Origin: Ettlia oleoabundans
Lineage: Eukaryota; Chlorophyta; Chlorophyceae; Chlamydomonadales
Assembly (NCBI GenBank): GCA_019693395.1
Contig: JAAMXP010000545.1
Coordinates: 1 to 64,000 of the forward strand
DNA: 64,000 nucleotides
Reading direction: 5' to 3'
The number at the start of each line of letters is the position of its first letter. Position 1 is the stretch's first letter. Shown here one piece after another: positions 10,966-23,990 of this stretch. Below the pieces are notes generated by a model. That model saw nothing but the letters and a program-made list of their open reading frames with translations, had not been told where the DNA came from and ran no database searches. The translations under genes were made by a program, and so were the position numbers.

Positions 10966-11610
10966 GGCGCAAGAAGGCTTACAACCAAAGATGAGCGTGA
11001 GAACAGCGCCGTTGTCCGCTCGAGGCTGCCCTCAAGGCGCACAGCACCTGGCCAGCACCTCTCACATGCAGCACGCGAATGCACAGCCTCTCTGCAGGCG
11101 CACTGCGTGCTTGACAGGTGATCCGGCCACTAGGCTGCGTGGCACGGGCTGCCGGGAGAGAGGAGAGTCCGTTGCCCGGCGCTGGCGGGAGCGGGAGCGA
11201 GCGGGTACGCTGCAAGGGTTCCAACCGCCATGGTTATACCCTGCCAGGGATGCCCCGGCTTTGTTATTTTGCCATGGAAGGAGGATACTTTCCGCTGAAA
11301 GTGATGATTGCGCCTACGGACACCTCTGGTCCCCAACAACCTCACTGGTGGTTCAGCCAGGCCGCTCTGCAAAACCGGGCTACACTCCATTGAGCGCTGC
11401 CGTGCCTGCATTTCCACCAACAGCTATTCGCCATGATGCTCGTGAAAAGTGTTTACATAAGTAAGGCCGTTAAGCTGCCCACAACTGGGCTGAATGTCAT
11501 TACCAATTGCAGTCCCCACAAAATGCAGGTATACGAACAAGCAGATAGGCAACGTCAGACACCCCAGTCCCAGAGCGAGTCCGTCCAGGTGCATGTTACT
11601 GGCTGTCAAA
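10966..11610. other. Intergenic region upstream of guanylate kinase
   Basis: This separates two minus-strand genes. TGTAA on the minus strand at 11453-11457 is a likely poly(A) signal for the coiled-coil gene to the right, leaving about 450 bp for the guanylate kinase promoter. I see no other gene in it. Confidence 0.55.
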
Positions 11611-14600
11611 TCAGTGCACCCAGTCCTTCCTAGGCGATCCATGCAGACGGTGCTGCACCCGGCCCACCTCAGATGCCAGGCTGGCCACCTTGGCATCCGC
11701 AAGCGCTGCTGCAGCAGCTGTGGAGCGCAGCTTGCAGAGCAGCTTGTCCTGTCGTGACTCCAGAGCCTTGATGGTGCCTATGGTGGCGTCAGAGGTCTGC
11801 AAGGCAACCAACCATTGCAAGCGGATGACAAACAGAGTCATTGAACAAGCACTCGCATCTGGCAGCAGACTGGAGCAGAATGGCAGCTTGGGTGTTTCCT
11901 TACCTTGTCCACCCGCCATGTCAGTACGGCAAGGCCTGCCTGCGCCTCCCTGGCTGCCTGAGCGCCTTGTATTGCCTGACAGGAGAGAGCCCCCACCTTA
12001 TGCTCCAGACTGCGCACCCGCTGCTGCAGGGCACGCGTTCTGGCGTTGCTGGCTGGCTGTGCTGTTGCCTGCACATTTGCACCTTGCGTTGCACTTTCAA
12101 CTTGTTGTGGCATGAAACACCAGTTGAAATCGCACAGCATCTGGGTCGTTGTCAACCGCGTGCAGACAACTCAGCCGCAAAAACCTTTGCAACCTGCTGG
12201 ATAGGGCCACAGGACCAAACGACATGGAGTTGGGCCTCAACCCCCTTCCTGCACCCACCATGCATAGATCGGCAACCTCCAATTGGTCCAGTCGCTGGGC
12301 CATGCCTCCCGCCTCCCGGCGCCTTGCATCAATCTCGCAGGAGGTATGCGCTAGGCTGTTCTTGATGGCGGCGACTGCAGTTTGTGGAGATGGCGGTCAG
12401 CATGGTCAGGGTGTGAATTCAGATCGCTCAAAGCAGGTAACGCACGGGATACCATCCAGGGCAGGGAGCTTGCAGCCTGAGCTGACAGCTGTGTATTTCC
12501 CACTGTTTCAGGGCCGACCGCTCTACTCACTTTGGCCTTGAATCTGAGAGATGAGGTGGTGAGTGGCAGCCATCTGCTGGTCCACTTCCCTTCTCCTTGT
12601 GTTCGCATGTGGGGTGGCGCGCCAGTCAGCAGCGCTGGCAGGTCTGGAGATGTAGGCTGCCTTGATGTCACTGCTGCTCCAACCGCCGCCGCCACATTTA
12701 CAGCTGCTGTAGATGCCCCCAGTTTCTTCAGCGAGCCCCGGGATGGGGCTGCCAATGCCACACACCGCCGCAACCGCCTGGTGCACCCTGGAGGGCGGGC
12801 AGCAGCTCTGAAACTTTCCGTACATCCCCTGGCTGTCCCTAACAGCACTCGACCCAAGCTCATGCGCCTGCTCCTGTTCTGGCTGGCCCCAGCCGTGGGA
12901 CTTTAGGGCACTCAGGGGTGGGCTCCTCGGGCTCGTGCTGCCTCTGGCTGCAGAGTTGGTCATGCAAACCCTCTCTAAGTGCTCCAGCTGGCCCCCCACT
13001 CGATCCTCCAGCAGGCTCAACCTGCAGCACCGGTTGGAAAGAAAGCATGACGTGTCAGCTGAGACAGACTGCAGTCTAGCATGAGCTGAAAACCCATGGT
13101 GTCCCGGCACCCATCAGCAACAATTATCCTAGGAAATGGATATGCATGAGAAGCAACAAACCGTTGTATCAACATTTACCCACCTCCTCAGGATGGCTTC
13201 CATGCTGGGCATGCTGCGGGGCTGGTCTGTAGCAGTGCCATCAGGAAACGGATCGTAGGCAGGATTGACAATGACTGCAGGTGTGGGCTGGGATGGGCCA
13301 GCACCTGCGGCAAGGGAGGTTAAGCGTGGCTTTCTTGGGTTGCGATCCACCCAAGTTACTGCAAGATTGCAGCGGCTGTTAGCACTCTGTGTCATAGCCT
13401 GCACCATCCTTACCAGATGAGGAGACCGCCAGTTTCCCGCTTGCACAGCTGCTCCTGCCAATTCGCTTGGCCGTCGCGCCATCATCACTTGGAGCGTCAG
13501 AGTGTCGTGCCTGCTGGCGCTCCACCACCTCCAGCCGGGCACGCTGCAGCGCCAGCTCAGCTGACATGCCCTGCATGCCAGACACAGCAGTTACAGCGCG
13601 GGTTTAGACTTTCTGGTCCTGCAAATGCAAGAGCTTGACCTTAGGGCTCTGATGAGACATCTGGTCATTTGACGACCTAAATTGTTAGTGAGGGATGCTC
13701 CATTTCTTACATCCACACCTGGCACAAAAATGCATGCAAGGGCCCATCATAGTCGACAGCTGGCCAAGTCACCTGCAGCTTGCCCTGCACCTCCTGCGCC
13801 TGAGTCATGCTGCTGGCCTGCATGCGGTCCAGCTTGACACAAAGGTCGGCTGTGCTGGCCACCTGCTCCTGCCAACGTGCCTGCCAACTGGCTTCCAGCC
13901 GACTGATGTCGGCCCTGCTGGTTGAAATAAAGGGGCAGGTGACTAAAAGTTTGATTACGACAGGGCAGTAACATCACTTTGGCTAACACCCGATGCTATA
14001 GTGATCCAAAGTGCAACAATGGTTCTCACCCCACTATGCACGCTAGACGTAGAGTTCTTGTCCCACCTGAGGGTCGATGCCACTCCATTGAACAGGTCGC
14101 CAAGCTTGGCCATGGATGCCAGCGGCACTGCTGTTGCCGCAGTGGATGGCACAAGGTGTGCTGCCTTTGTGGATGCAGACACCTCTGCATTCATAGGCCG
14201 GCTGGGGACGTGAACAGGGGCAGCGCTCTTGCTGGGTTTGGCTGCCTTGCCCTGGTTGGGTTCGTATGTGTGGAGCTCCTGAGGCAGTGAGGATGTCGTC
14301 CTCTGATGAATGCTGCTGTCTGGCAATAGCAGAGACAGGTCCTCGGCTGCTGCCAAGTCAAGCAGTTTGGGTGCTTTGCTGGAACCTGTGTTGACTGGAG
14401 AGGAGCCTGCTGCACTCAAAGCCTCTGCGCCTGCCGCCTGCAGTATGGCAGCCTCAGCCTCCAGGGCGACTGTCCGCTGTGGTGCCCGTGCAGCGTCTGC
14501 TTGCGGCAGCACGGTTGCAATGCCTGTTGCTGGGGGAGCATGGGGGGCTGTTTTGACAGCAGGGAGAGAAGGTAGCTGCACGGGTTTGGCTGCCGGCTTG

Positions 14601-15025
14601 ACAGCCGGCTTGGTGGGAGCAGAGGAGGCGGCGTCAGATGAAGGCTGCCGGCTTTCTGCTTCAAGTGCTGCTATGGCTGCAGCTACCGCTCCTAGGCCAC
14701 TGTGCTGACTTGATAGAGCGTCCAAATCTAGCATTTCAATGCTGTCACTCTCCTGGGATCCAGGTTTCGCAGGAGGACGTGCCCGAGCCTTGCTATCAGG
14801 CAAGGCCAGCTTGGCAGCAATTGTCCCGTCCGTGCTGCTAGGGCTGGCGATGCTGGTGGCGACGGAGACGGCGCCGGCTTGCTTGGCAGACTTGGCACGG
14901 TGCTTGGCTAGCGTACCGATATCCAAACCCTCCTCAGAGTCAGAGGAGAGGGGCCCATGCCCCTTCAAGGGACCCCCGCAGCAGGAGGGGGCGTGCCAAC
15001 GGATGGCGGCGTCAAGCGACGGCAA
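11611..15025 (-). CDS. Disordered and coiled-coil protein, start uncertain
   Basis: A long first exon (about 15025-14066) encodes a low-complexity Ala/Pro/Ser/Lys-rich region with acidic patches such as SSDSEEGLDIG. Later exons lie near 13918-13773, 13573-13420, 13305-13190, 13020-12540, 12370-12250, 12105-11903 and 11797-11611. They encode coiled-coil segments (for example RALQQRVRSLEHKVGAL and LESRQDKLLCKLRS). The stop is TGA at 11611-11613. The reading frame is open to 15025, but no ATG occurs on this strand between 14734 and about 15330 in a usable frame. The in-frame ATG at 14734 is the first certain Met; otherwise an upstream exon is spliced on at an acceptor just above 15025. I do not recognise the family. 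Exon edges are approximate. Confidence 0.6.
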
Positions 15026-15567
15026 CGCCTGCCGTGGCAGTTAAGGTGCCGGAGGGTTTTGGACTCCCTCGAATGCCCTTCGGCCGCGTTATATGTGGGC
15101 GAAGAGGGCGTGAAGTCGTCTAGCCCTGAGTTCGTGGCGGAGGGACGTCGCAATGGCGTCCAAGACCAGGCGGATGAGGTTGGTCGGCGGAGCCCAGGGG
15201 CAATCGTAAATGCCTGGAACAAGTGGTATTGTTCGCCGCAAAATTAAATCCTCGGCCGTATTACCTCGACCAGCCTCTCGGGCTTTACCCACAGCGTGCA
15301 CAGCAGCCGCCACTACTGCACAGTCAACTTACAGACCCAAGTGCTGAAGGAAATTCAAAGAGTTGAAGAGTAGTGAGTAGGATGATTACGGGAAGACAAG
15401 GAATGGGTACAGGTCGATGGATGCAGTGCTGAATGGCATTTGTCTGGAGGTCATGGGCACACGACCGCGGAGCCACGAGCTGAGCCTCACGTGGCACCAT
15501 CCGCGAAAACGCCGCTCCGAATGTCATACTCGGTTGGAGTGTACGGCTGCAGCAACGGAGCATGTTG
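15026..15567. other. Region between carotenoid oxygenase 3' end and coiled-coil gene
   Basis: TGTAA on the minus strand at 15329-15333 suggests that the carotenoid oxygenase transcript ends near 15310. The remaining 280 bp should hold the promoter and any missing first exon of the coiled-coil gene. Short open frames exist here but none starts with ATG on the minus strand. Confidence 0.5.
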
Positions 15568-18500
15568 TCAGAGAACTGATCCACACTTGCCGAAGCAGCA
15601 TCTCAAGGCCGGCTGTGCACCTGCAGCACTCCCCAAAACAGCGGCACCACACACCACCGCCAACCACCGCCAACCAACCGGCGATATGTTCCTCACCTCA
15701 CTCGGCTGTGGTCCCAAGTATGCCCCTGTCCAGCTTCCATGCAGCCCCAGGGGCAGCATATGCGACAAATTGATGGTGGCCACAGGCCCCGCTGCAGGAG
15801 GAGCACCAGAGGTAAACCAAGTGAGGCGACCGTTCACATATCCCGACCAGGCAGCACCTTTGCTTAGGGGCCAAATAGCCGATGACTGGCCGCTTGCAGC
15901 ACCGTACACATGTAGCGTGGTGGAAATGGGCCGAACCCACCTACGTGCTGCCCACGTGTACAATCTGGTGTGACAGCCCCTGCGGCTGCTGACATCAACA
16001 CCCACCTGACAGCCGCTTGGCATCCAGTATCACAAGCTTGCTGCGCTCGGTAGCAGAGTCAAACACAACACTCAACACCCAGCCGTCATCCTCAGCCTGC
16101 ATCAAAGTAAGCATGCAATCAAGAGGTGATGCACATCAGTGGCAACTAATCCTCGATGGCAGCCAGCAGCAGATGAGTCACATTATGCTGCTACTTGAGC
16201 ATCAAGGAACTGCGGCGCTTGCGGGATGCAGGCAACCAGCAAGCAAGTGCAGTACCCAAGCTGCAACAACAGCTTTGCTGTCTGATCGTGCCGCAACATG
16301 TGGTTTGCCAGCTCACCTCAGCCCCCGGCCGCGGTACAAAGATGGGCTCCTGTGCCAACTGGCCCCGTCCAGGGCGGTACACATCCTGTACCACCGACTG
16401 CTTGCTGAGTGGCTCAGTCACGCCTGACAGTGGCGACAGCGACACCTTGCACACCGCCTCCGCTGGTGCACCCCAGACCTCTGCTGTGTTGAATCGGCTG
16501 CCTGCCACGTAGACGTGGCTGTGCTGCTGGCCAACGACTGCATGAGGGAGAAAGGCAAAGCAACGAGCGGAAACGGGAGTGAGGCGTAGCAGGAACAGGG
16601 TGATAACCGAGCCAGGATCTGCGAGCAAGCAGCAGTACGGCAACAGACACAAATGTATGCTGTCAAGCGCAAGCATCATATTGACATGCTAGTTCAAGAC
16701 CCGACAGAGGTACAGGCAGGCCCAGCAGTCACCAACCAGCCGGGCAGTCTTTAGGGCAAGAAACGACACTGCAGCTCCCCATACAGCAGAAAGAAAAAGC
16801 AAGCCCATGCATCTGTGCTTGCCTGCAGGCGAGACGGAGGGGAACTCACAGGCTCGGTCCATTAGTCTGTGCTGCGTGACACCGCCCGTCTGCGGTGTAA
16901 TTGGGAAGGGTTTGCAGGGAGGAGGGTGGCAACGGTGCCACAGTTTCACATGGGTGGGTTGCCCTGCCGGTGTTCGTGACTGCGTACAGCCTCATTGGCA
17001 AGACTGACGTTCAACAATTGCTGCCTATGCCAACACTCTACAGCTGCCTGCACTACAGCCCTACTGTCTGCCCACCTGCGGGTCTATCACCAAGCGAGTG
17101 AGGGTGCCACGCCCCACATCATCATCATAGAAAGTTGGCCTGCATGATGGGCAGGGCACATAAACCACACACACGGGTGCTGCACCAAAGGAGCGACCAA
17201 TCACCGCGCATGCTGGTAGAACGATGCACCAAGGTGGGTTAGGTAGGTGGGAGGATGTAGGTGGGTAGTAAAGCCCTGCCATCTCTGAAGCCAATCCAGC
17301 TGTGGTACAAAGAGTGGGGTGGGTGCAGCTGAGGCCCTACCCCCTGTCAAAGTTGGCAGACAGGTCCACGCCATCGTGATTGGCCACTGTATCAATCACC
17401 AGCCTGCTTCCACCGCCAGTGAACAGCTCCACCTCGTATGCGTTGGCGTGGTGGAAGCAGAAGAAGGGGGCTGTTTCATAGACGCGGCGCAGCGATGAAG
17501 GATCTGTGTAGAGGGGAGAAAGGGCATGGCAGGCAGTGGTGGCGGTGAGCCCCCCTGGAGGGTGGGGTGGGTTCAGCCAGCAGCGTAGGTGCACTGCGCA
17601 AGCGGGCAAGAACTGGGCAGCAGCATAGTCAACACCAGATAGTCATGTGAGGTCGCCGACTACTTCTCAGCGACTCGGAAGCATCACGGCCTTCAGATGC
17701 ACACTACCGCCCAGCTGTCTGCAACCGGTTCACTGCCTCCGCATTGTCCACCGCCGCCCTTCCTCCAATCCCCCAGCCGACCCTCTCAAAGCCGCCACCC
17801 CTCGGCAAGCGGCCCCACCTGCCATGCCCTGCGCTGCCCTACTGCCTGGCCGGGGAATGAGGTGGATTTTGGTCTTCTTGCGGCCGCCATCCCAGGCTAT
17901 GCACTCAGCAATGCAGGCCTTGCCCAGCATGTATTTGGTGGCCATCTTCCACAGGTCCAGGCTCACTGCAGCGGCGCGGGGCAGCAGGAAGAGTGAGCAA
18001 CTCTCAGACCAATATGGGGCACAGAGAGATTGCAAGAAGCAACTTTTGCAGTTGTTACACAAGCAGAAGGAACCCAGTCCTTGACACGGCAAGGACTTGT
18101 AAGGCACGGGATCAGGCGAGTGTAAAACACACTGGAACCACACCTATTGCATCCAATGGCAGGGCAAGTGAAGCCATGGAAGTGCTCACTTGGGTTCTCC
18201 AGAAAGATGTAGTAGTTCTCTGTGCATACGAAATCGTGGAAGAACCCAAAGGCGGCGTTGGGCAGAAACAGCTCCGTCCTGCACAGCAAGTGACAGGCAA
18301 TGCAACAACCTGGTAAAAATTATTGTTGATTTTTGATAATTCTGGAGACAAGGTGCATGGGGGCGCAAACATACGATTGTACTGTCATGTCGGTGGAAAA
18401 GCAGCAATGCCTGACAGTCTTGCGTTCTCCTGCTGTATGCTGCAGCTAGCTGGACTGGTAATGCCACAAACCCTCCCGTTTTGCTGCTGCTGCCAGCTGG

Positions 18501-20329
18501 TTATCATACAAACCCGATCTCGCTCCTAGGCAGCACAGCTGGCATATACGAATCGAAAACACACCTGTGGCTGATAAAGGATAGAAGCCGCACCTGTGCA
18601 GCATACGGAGGTCTTCGTCATATTCGAGCACATTGATACAATTGTTCTGACTGACCTCGGCTGCGTTGAAGGCAACCAGGCGCCGCCGCGCTCCCTCACC
18701 ATCCTGCACCAACACCAAAGCAGCATGAATGCTGTTGCTGTATATAGCGGTGCTATGATGAAAGTGTGGACCGAGGGATATGTGGCAGCTGCATACAAGG
18801 TTCACTGCAGTTCTTGGGCATTATTGGCGACACCAGGGGCAGGGCAGCAGGGCCAGAGGCAAACAAAGCCAAGGCCGCACATTTGTGCGCACAGGCTGGC
18901 TGAGGCTGCTATGCACCCCCTAAAACTGTTCCCCAGTCCAACACCACTTGAAGTGTTGCCTTGCGCAGTGTTGCCACTACCGCTCAAGCCCGTACATGGC
19001 TTTCAAACCGGTACCTTACCTGCATGATGCGGTAGTGGGCGCCGAAGAAGGGTGCCTGGCTGGGCACCTGCACTGTCTGGCCCTTGGTGCGCAGGTCTGG
19101 GGTGGAGAGCTCGTAGGGAAGGTCACGCTGCAGTGGGTGGCCGGGAAGGGGGGAGGGAGAAGCACAACGGCAAGGGTGGCCTTGAGCACTCAGGCACGAG
19201 TAACAATGGCAAGGCTGTGGCTGGAAACAACGGCTGCCGTGAGTTGGAGTGGCGGCAAGAGCGTCGGTTTGTGCTGGTAGGGATGGGGCGATGTTTAGCT
19301 TTGTCTACCGGAGCAACCAGGGAAAAGCAATCCACACTACAGGAGAACAACCAAACGCCAATATGAGAGGCCGGTAATTTCTGCGCCCTTAAGAACCCAC
19401 TGCCCACCTCATAGAGGGCCAGAAGCTTGCCTCCCCAGTGCACCACCCCCGTGTTGGCCACCCCCTTTACACTCAGGTCAAAAGGGTTGTAGAACCAGCC
19501 GCCCTCAGGGCTGCCCACAGAGAAGGCCCCGCGGTACAACATGCGCTGCGCCTGCTGCTCCGCCACAAAACCTGCAGGCGGGCAGAGCTTGGGCTGGGGT
19601 TGTCAAGGGGGCGACAGGGATGGAGCAGACAAGCAGACAGAAGAAATACAGAATGTGGGCGCCAACTTTGCAGGCTGTGCATTTTGCAGTGCAGGCAACT
19701 GCATCCCGCATTAGCGGTGGAAGCAGCCATGGTGCTCAGCGTGCATCATTCCCCACCCCCCGCCCCACCCCATCCCAGCCAGACGAGCGTTCATCCACGA
19801 TCCATTTCGCCGCCTCACCTTGTGTGCGCACGTATCGGTTGGCGAAAAATGCCTGGCCGCCTTTAAATGCAAAAATGGCCAGCATACCGTCACCATCGAA
19901 GGGCTGCGGGATCTGCTTGCCGCCGATTTCAAACAGGCCGGGCCCATTCCGCAGCAGGGTGCCCTCCAGCTCGGCAGGGATGGTGCCTTCCACCATGTCC
20001 TCATCTATCCAGTACGACCGCTCCCAGTACTGCGATTTGTAGCCTTTTATGAAACTGTCCCAGTCGCTCTTGTCAAAATGGGTGTCGACATCAGAGGCGG
20101 CGATGGCTGTGGGCGCGCTGACTGCTGCTGGCCGTCTCAGCTGCCGGGCGCCCGGCGGCCTGTGGGGCCCCTGCTGAGCTGCCACTCGCCGATTGTCCAC
20201 TGAACAACAGCGACGGCAGCTGCTGCAGCTTCTAGATCCCCTGGTGCTTATACTGTTACAATGCTCAGGTGCGACAAAGGGTGCCCCGTTGCTGGCTTTG
20301 GCTGGCTGGCGAAGCCCGCTGGTTGCCAT
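15568..20329 (-). CDS. Carotenoid cleavage oxygenase (RPE65 family, ACO-like), plastid-targeted
   Basis: The product should be a non-haem iron dioxygenase cleaving a carotenoid or apocarotenoid. About eleven exons join. Firm ones are 20329-19819, 19571-19408, 19127-19020, 18703-18594, 18278-18190 and 17965-17843; later ones lie near 17503-17340, 17135-17080, 16535-16320, 16110-16010 and 15800-15690. Family blocks appear in order: GFVAEQQAQRMLYRG, VVHWGGKLLALYE, FFHDFVCTENYYIFLENP, FFCFHHANAYEVE and LPLGLHGSW. These contain the His residues that bind iron (FHDF, FHHANAYE, GLHGSW). The first ~70 residues are rich in Arg, Ser and Ala with few acids, like a plastid transit peptide. The order and spacing are closest to cyanobacterial apocarotenoid oxygenases. 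The last few residues are uncertain, since a possible donor occurs after YLGPQPSE. Confidence 0.88.
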
Positions 20330-20749
20330 GCTTGTGAAAGTCCGGTGCACCAAATGAAATGATTACCGAACCAAGGTTGTGCAGACAAGGACACAAGCTC
20401 AATGTGCGTGGTTCCGTGGCACCTGCCGGAACTCAGAACAAAAAGAAGTACAGCAACCGGGCAACCTTAGAAGGCAGTGAACGAGGATACTACTAGTTCC
20501 CAAGCCTCTTAACTGGTACAGAAGGCTTTCTGGCAAGCCCCCAGAGAGGGGCAAGCCTTGCTGGCTCCAGCTCTGCGCGCGCAAGAACGGAGGCAGCGCC
20601 GCCTCATGCACCCAACAAGCCTGCCTGTCAATTGCGAACCGCTCCTGCGCTGCATCTATCCTCCGCAGCCAGCCCCAGCTGCTGCGTGCTGCACTGCACT
20701 CACATGCATGTGAGTCACTGAACTGGAAGACACCGCTAGACATTGAAAC
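20330..20749. promoter_or_regulatory. Shared divergent promoter region, carotenoid oxygenase and NOB1
   Basis: The two start codons are 420 bp apart and point away from each other, so both promoters and 5' UTRs lie here. I see no clear TATA box or repeated operator-like motif. Confidence 0.5.
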
Positions 20750-23700
20750 ATGAACTGGGCTTCCGTCGCCAAAACGGAGGCTGTCAAAGCGGCGCCCACA
20801 ACAGATACCGGCGTAGGCAAGCGGGTTGTGGTCGTGGACGCCAACGCTCTCATCACTCAGCACGGCTTGCTCAGTCTTGCACTGGCTGAGAAGTGCCTAA
20901 CGACGCCCGAGGTGCTGCGGGAGGTGCGGGACAAGCAGTCACGGGCAACGCTGGCGGCACTGCCTTTCACCATCGACACTCGAGAACCGGCAGAGGAGTC
21001 GGTCAAAGCAGGCAAGTACTGGGTTGGCTAGGTCTGCAAACTTGCAGATGCAAGGCAGAGCGAGATGCACGAAGGGTGACAGGGCTTCTATCCACAGCAT
21101 GTTGGCTGCCACAAGAACAGCGGGTGGCGGCTTGCAGCCGGTTGCTGCCTGCTGATCTCCGCGATTGGCACCGGGGAGCCCCTTTTACATGGGCCCTTCT
21201 TTCGCAAACATCCGCAAGTGTTTTCCTTGCCACGCTCCCCCTGCAGTTGTGAAGTTTGCACGGGCCACCGGCGACATCCACGCGCTTTCCTCTGCTGACG
21301 TGCGCCTGATCGCGCTGGCGCATGGGCTGGAGGTGGCGGCGCACGGCAGCACCCACCTGAGGGAGCTGCCGGAGCTGCCCAAGGTGCAGAAGAAGAAGGT
21401 GCAAGACTCCAAGCAGGTGAGGTGGATTGCATCGCCTTGGCATGAAGTATGGCGAGCCAGCCAGTTGGGCGGATAACGGGCAGCAGAGTAGGCAGGAATT
21501 GGCACCGACAGATTGAGAGCGGAGGATGGGGGCATATGTGTCACATGCAGGCACACCTGCCTGCCTTTGGGAATGCCAGCTTGCGCCTGTGCATGTCTGG
21601 GGCATTTGTATTGGGCGTTGCTTATGTCATCCCTTGCTGCCTGCCCATTGTGTTGTTCATGCAGCTGCCTGGCTGGGGTGTGGAGGGCGGCGACTGGGCG
21701 GAAATTGACAGGCTGAATGAGGAGGAGCTTGCGGCAGCTGAGGCAGCACTGGGACAGGGAGGGGATGCCGCCGCCATTGCCAGTGCAGGCGAGGCGGGCG
21801 CCAGCCGTATCGCCACACAGGTGCAGCAGCTGAGCCTGGCGGACGCACATGCGGCGGCAGCGGCAGCAAACGGCGGCAAGGCGGGCGGCGAGCTGGTGGG
21901 CTTGTACGGGGAGAGTGAGGAGGAGAGTGAGGAGGAGGACGAGGGGGAGTGGGAGACGGCAGCCAAGTCGGCCAACTCCAAGCGGCGGGAGCGGCGCAAG
22001 GTGGGCCCGGCATGCTGTGGTTGCTTGCTTGCTCGCCGCCATGCTTTACAATGCACGAAGCAGCATAGCGGCAGCAGCGGCGGTGTGGGCCATTGTGGGA
22101 CCGGCTGAATGCGGCGCAGCAGGGCTTGTGTAGCGTGCAGCAGCCGTTGGCGCCCATCGCAGCCCTGCCATTTTCGTCAGTTTGCTCTGGCTGTGTCCGT
22201 TTCACAAGTCCACATTCCCCTCAACTCCCGCTTGCTTGATCGCCACTGCAGGCATCTCGCAAGGCAGCCTGGGAGGCGAGGCAGCAAACGGCGGCAGAAG
22301 CTGAAGCTGAGGAGGGGTCGCAGCAGGGCCAAGGGCAGGGGCATGGCGGCACGTGTGAGGAGGAGGAGGGGGAGGGGGAGGATGCTTGCTCTCTAGCTAG
22401 CGATGACGATGCGACGGTTGCCACAGCGGCTCCCGCGGCAGGATCAGAGGGGCAGCAGCAGGGCGGCGTCGACAGTCGGCAGCATGAGCGGCTGTTTGAG
22501 AGCAGCGTGTGCATCATAACTGCCGACTTCGCCATGCAGAATGTGATCATGCAGGTGGGTTGGTCAGCAAGGTGGTGCGTTGGCGGTGGCTGGTGCGTGT
22601 GGGGGGGGCAAAGCACGCTTACACCGAGTGTTTCGGCACTTGAAGGCCAACAAAGGGCCCTTGGCTTGCCTCAGGATGGTGCTAGTTCGCTGTTTTCTTG
22701 AACCACCTAGGTTCAACTCTCCCTCCTCTTGGCTGCCCGCCAGTTTGCACTGCATTGCATCATTGCGGCATGACCTGCTGAACAGGTTTCCAAAGTATTC
22801 TCACTTGAGTTGCGCTGCAGATGGGGCTGCGCCTGGTGACCCCCGACGGGCGGCGCATCACGCGCCTCAGCCGCTGGGTGCTGCGCTGCACCGCCTGCTT
22901 CCTGGTCACCAAGGAGATGGGCCGCCTCTTCTGCCCGCGATGCGGCAACGCCACACTCGACAAAGTGCAGGTGCGGGCATGCGGGAAGGTTTTGTGTGTT
23001 ACATGCGCATGTGTGTGAGCTGCGTCCCCTGGGCATGCGCCGCCAGCGGGTACGTTGCTGGAAGAAAGCGACGTTGCACCCGGCTGTGCCCCGCTTTGCT
23101 GGCCGCTTTTCCAACACGGTATCCGTGGATGGTTTGCATCAACTGCCAGGCATCATGGCAACCTCCCAGCACCCACCCATGTTGAATCGTCAAACAAGTG
23201 TTCATCCGTTTCTCTGTTCCTCCCTGCAGCTCGTTGTTGGGCCGGATGGGTCTGAGCAGTACGGCGTGAGGCGCAAGCACATACTGCGCGGCACACGCTT
23301 CTCCCTGCCTAAACCAAAGGTCAGCTGGCTGCTCTGCTGCACAATCCTGCACTGCCTGGCAGCAGCGGTTCCCTGGTGCATGTTGTGAGCCTCCTCTGCT
23401 GCATTCCCTCTACCAGGCGACATGGTGCAGTGGCAACAGTCTGCTCTGGAAGCAGCGCTGTTGTTCCAGCTGCCATTTCCGCCCACCTTGCATTCCCGGC
23501 AGGCCAGCCTCTGCATTCCATGTTACTCCATAAAAGCACTCACCCCACCCTACCCCTGCTTTTTCCTGCACAGGGCGGGCGCCACCACGACCTGATCCTT
23601 CGTGAGGACCAGTTGCTGGCCAAGGCGCATCGGCTGCGGGCCAAGAAGAAAGACAAGGAGGAGCTGGACCCCTTTGCACCAGAGTATGGAGAAGACACGT

Positions 23701-23990
23701 GGCACCAGGTGGGTGGGTGGGTGTTGGTGTGGTTGGAGGAAGGGTTTCGAGCTGGGCAGCCAATTGACGTCCCGACGGAGCAGGGAAAAATCCCTACAGT
23801 TGCAGCCCTAATCAGAACAGGGTAGCACGCCTGCCCGTTGACACTCACACTTACGCACTCTCCACGGCTCCTCCTTCTGCAGGCTGCCGGCATGCACTAT
23901 GGCAACAAGGGCGCGGCGGCGCTGCTGGCGGGGTGGAAGAACAACCCGAACGAGCGCAAGCACATCGCTACCAACAGGCGGAGGAAGTGA
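20750..23990 (+). CDS. NOB1: NOB1, 20S pre-rRNA D-site endonuclease
   Basis: NOB1 cuts the 3' end of 18S rRNA in late 40S maturation. Eight exons (20750-21011, 21247-21416, 21665-22000, 22252-22554, 22821-22970, 23230-23319, 23574-23708, 23883-23990) give 517 residues in consistent phase. The N-terminal PIN domain starts VVVVDANALI and continues through SSADVRLIALAHGLE. The zinc ribbon has CTACFLVTKEMGRLFCPRCG, four Cys as expected. The C-terminus (HYGNKGAAALLAGWKNNPNE then Arg/Lys-rich) is typical of the family. The protein is longer than animal NOB1 (about 410) because of a low-complexity acidic insert encoded by exons 3 and 4. Intron 1 has a GC donor (GCAG then GCAAGT), placed by phase and by homology at EESVKA-VVKFARATGD. 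Confidence 0.95.

Noticed and set aside
15089..15313. Minus-strand frame of 74 codons between carotenoid oxygenase and the coiled-coil gene
   Set aside because: It has no ATG and would start with GTG; it may be a missing 5' exon but cannot be joined with confidence.
17839..17850. Ninth GC-donor intron in the carotenoid oxygenase gene
   Set aside because: A GT donor three bases further on gives the same phase (GGCA then GTAGGG), so a GC donor is not required.
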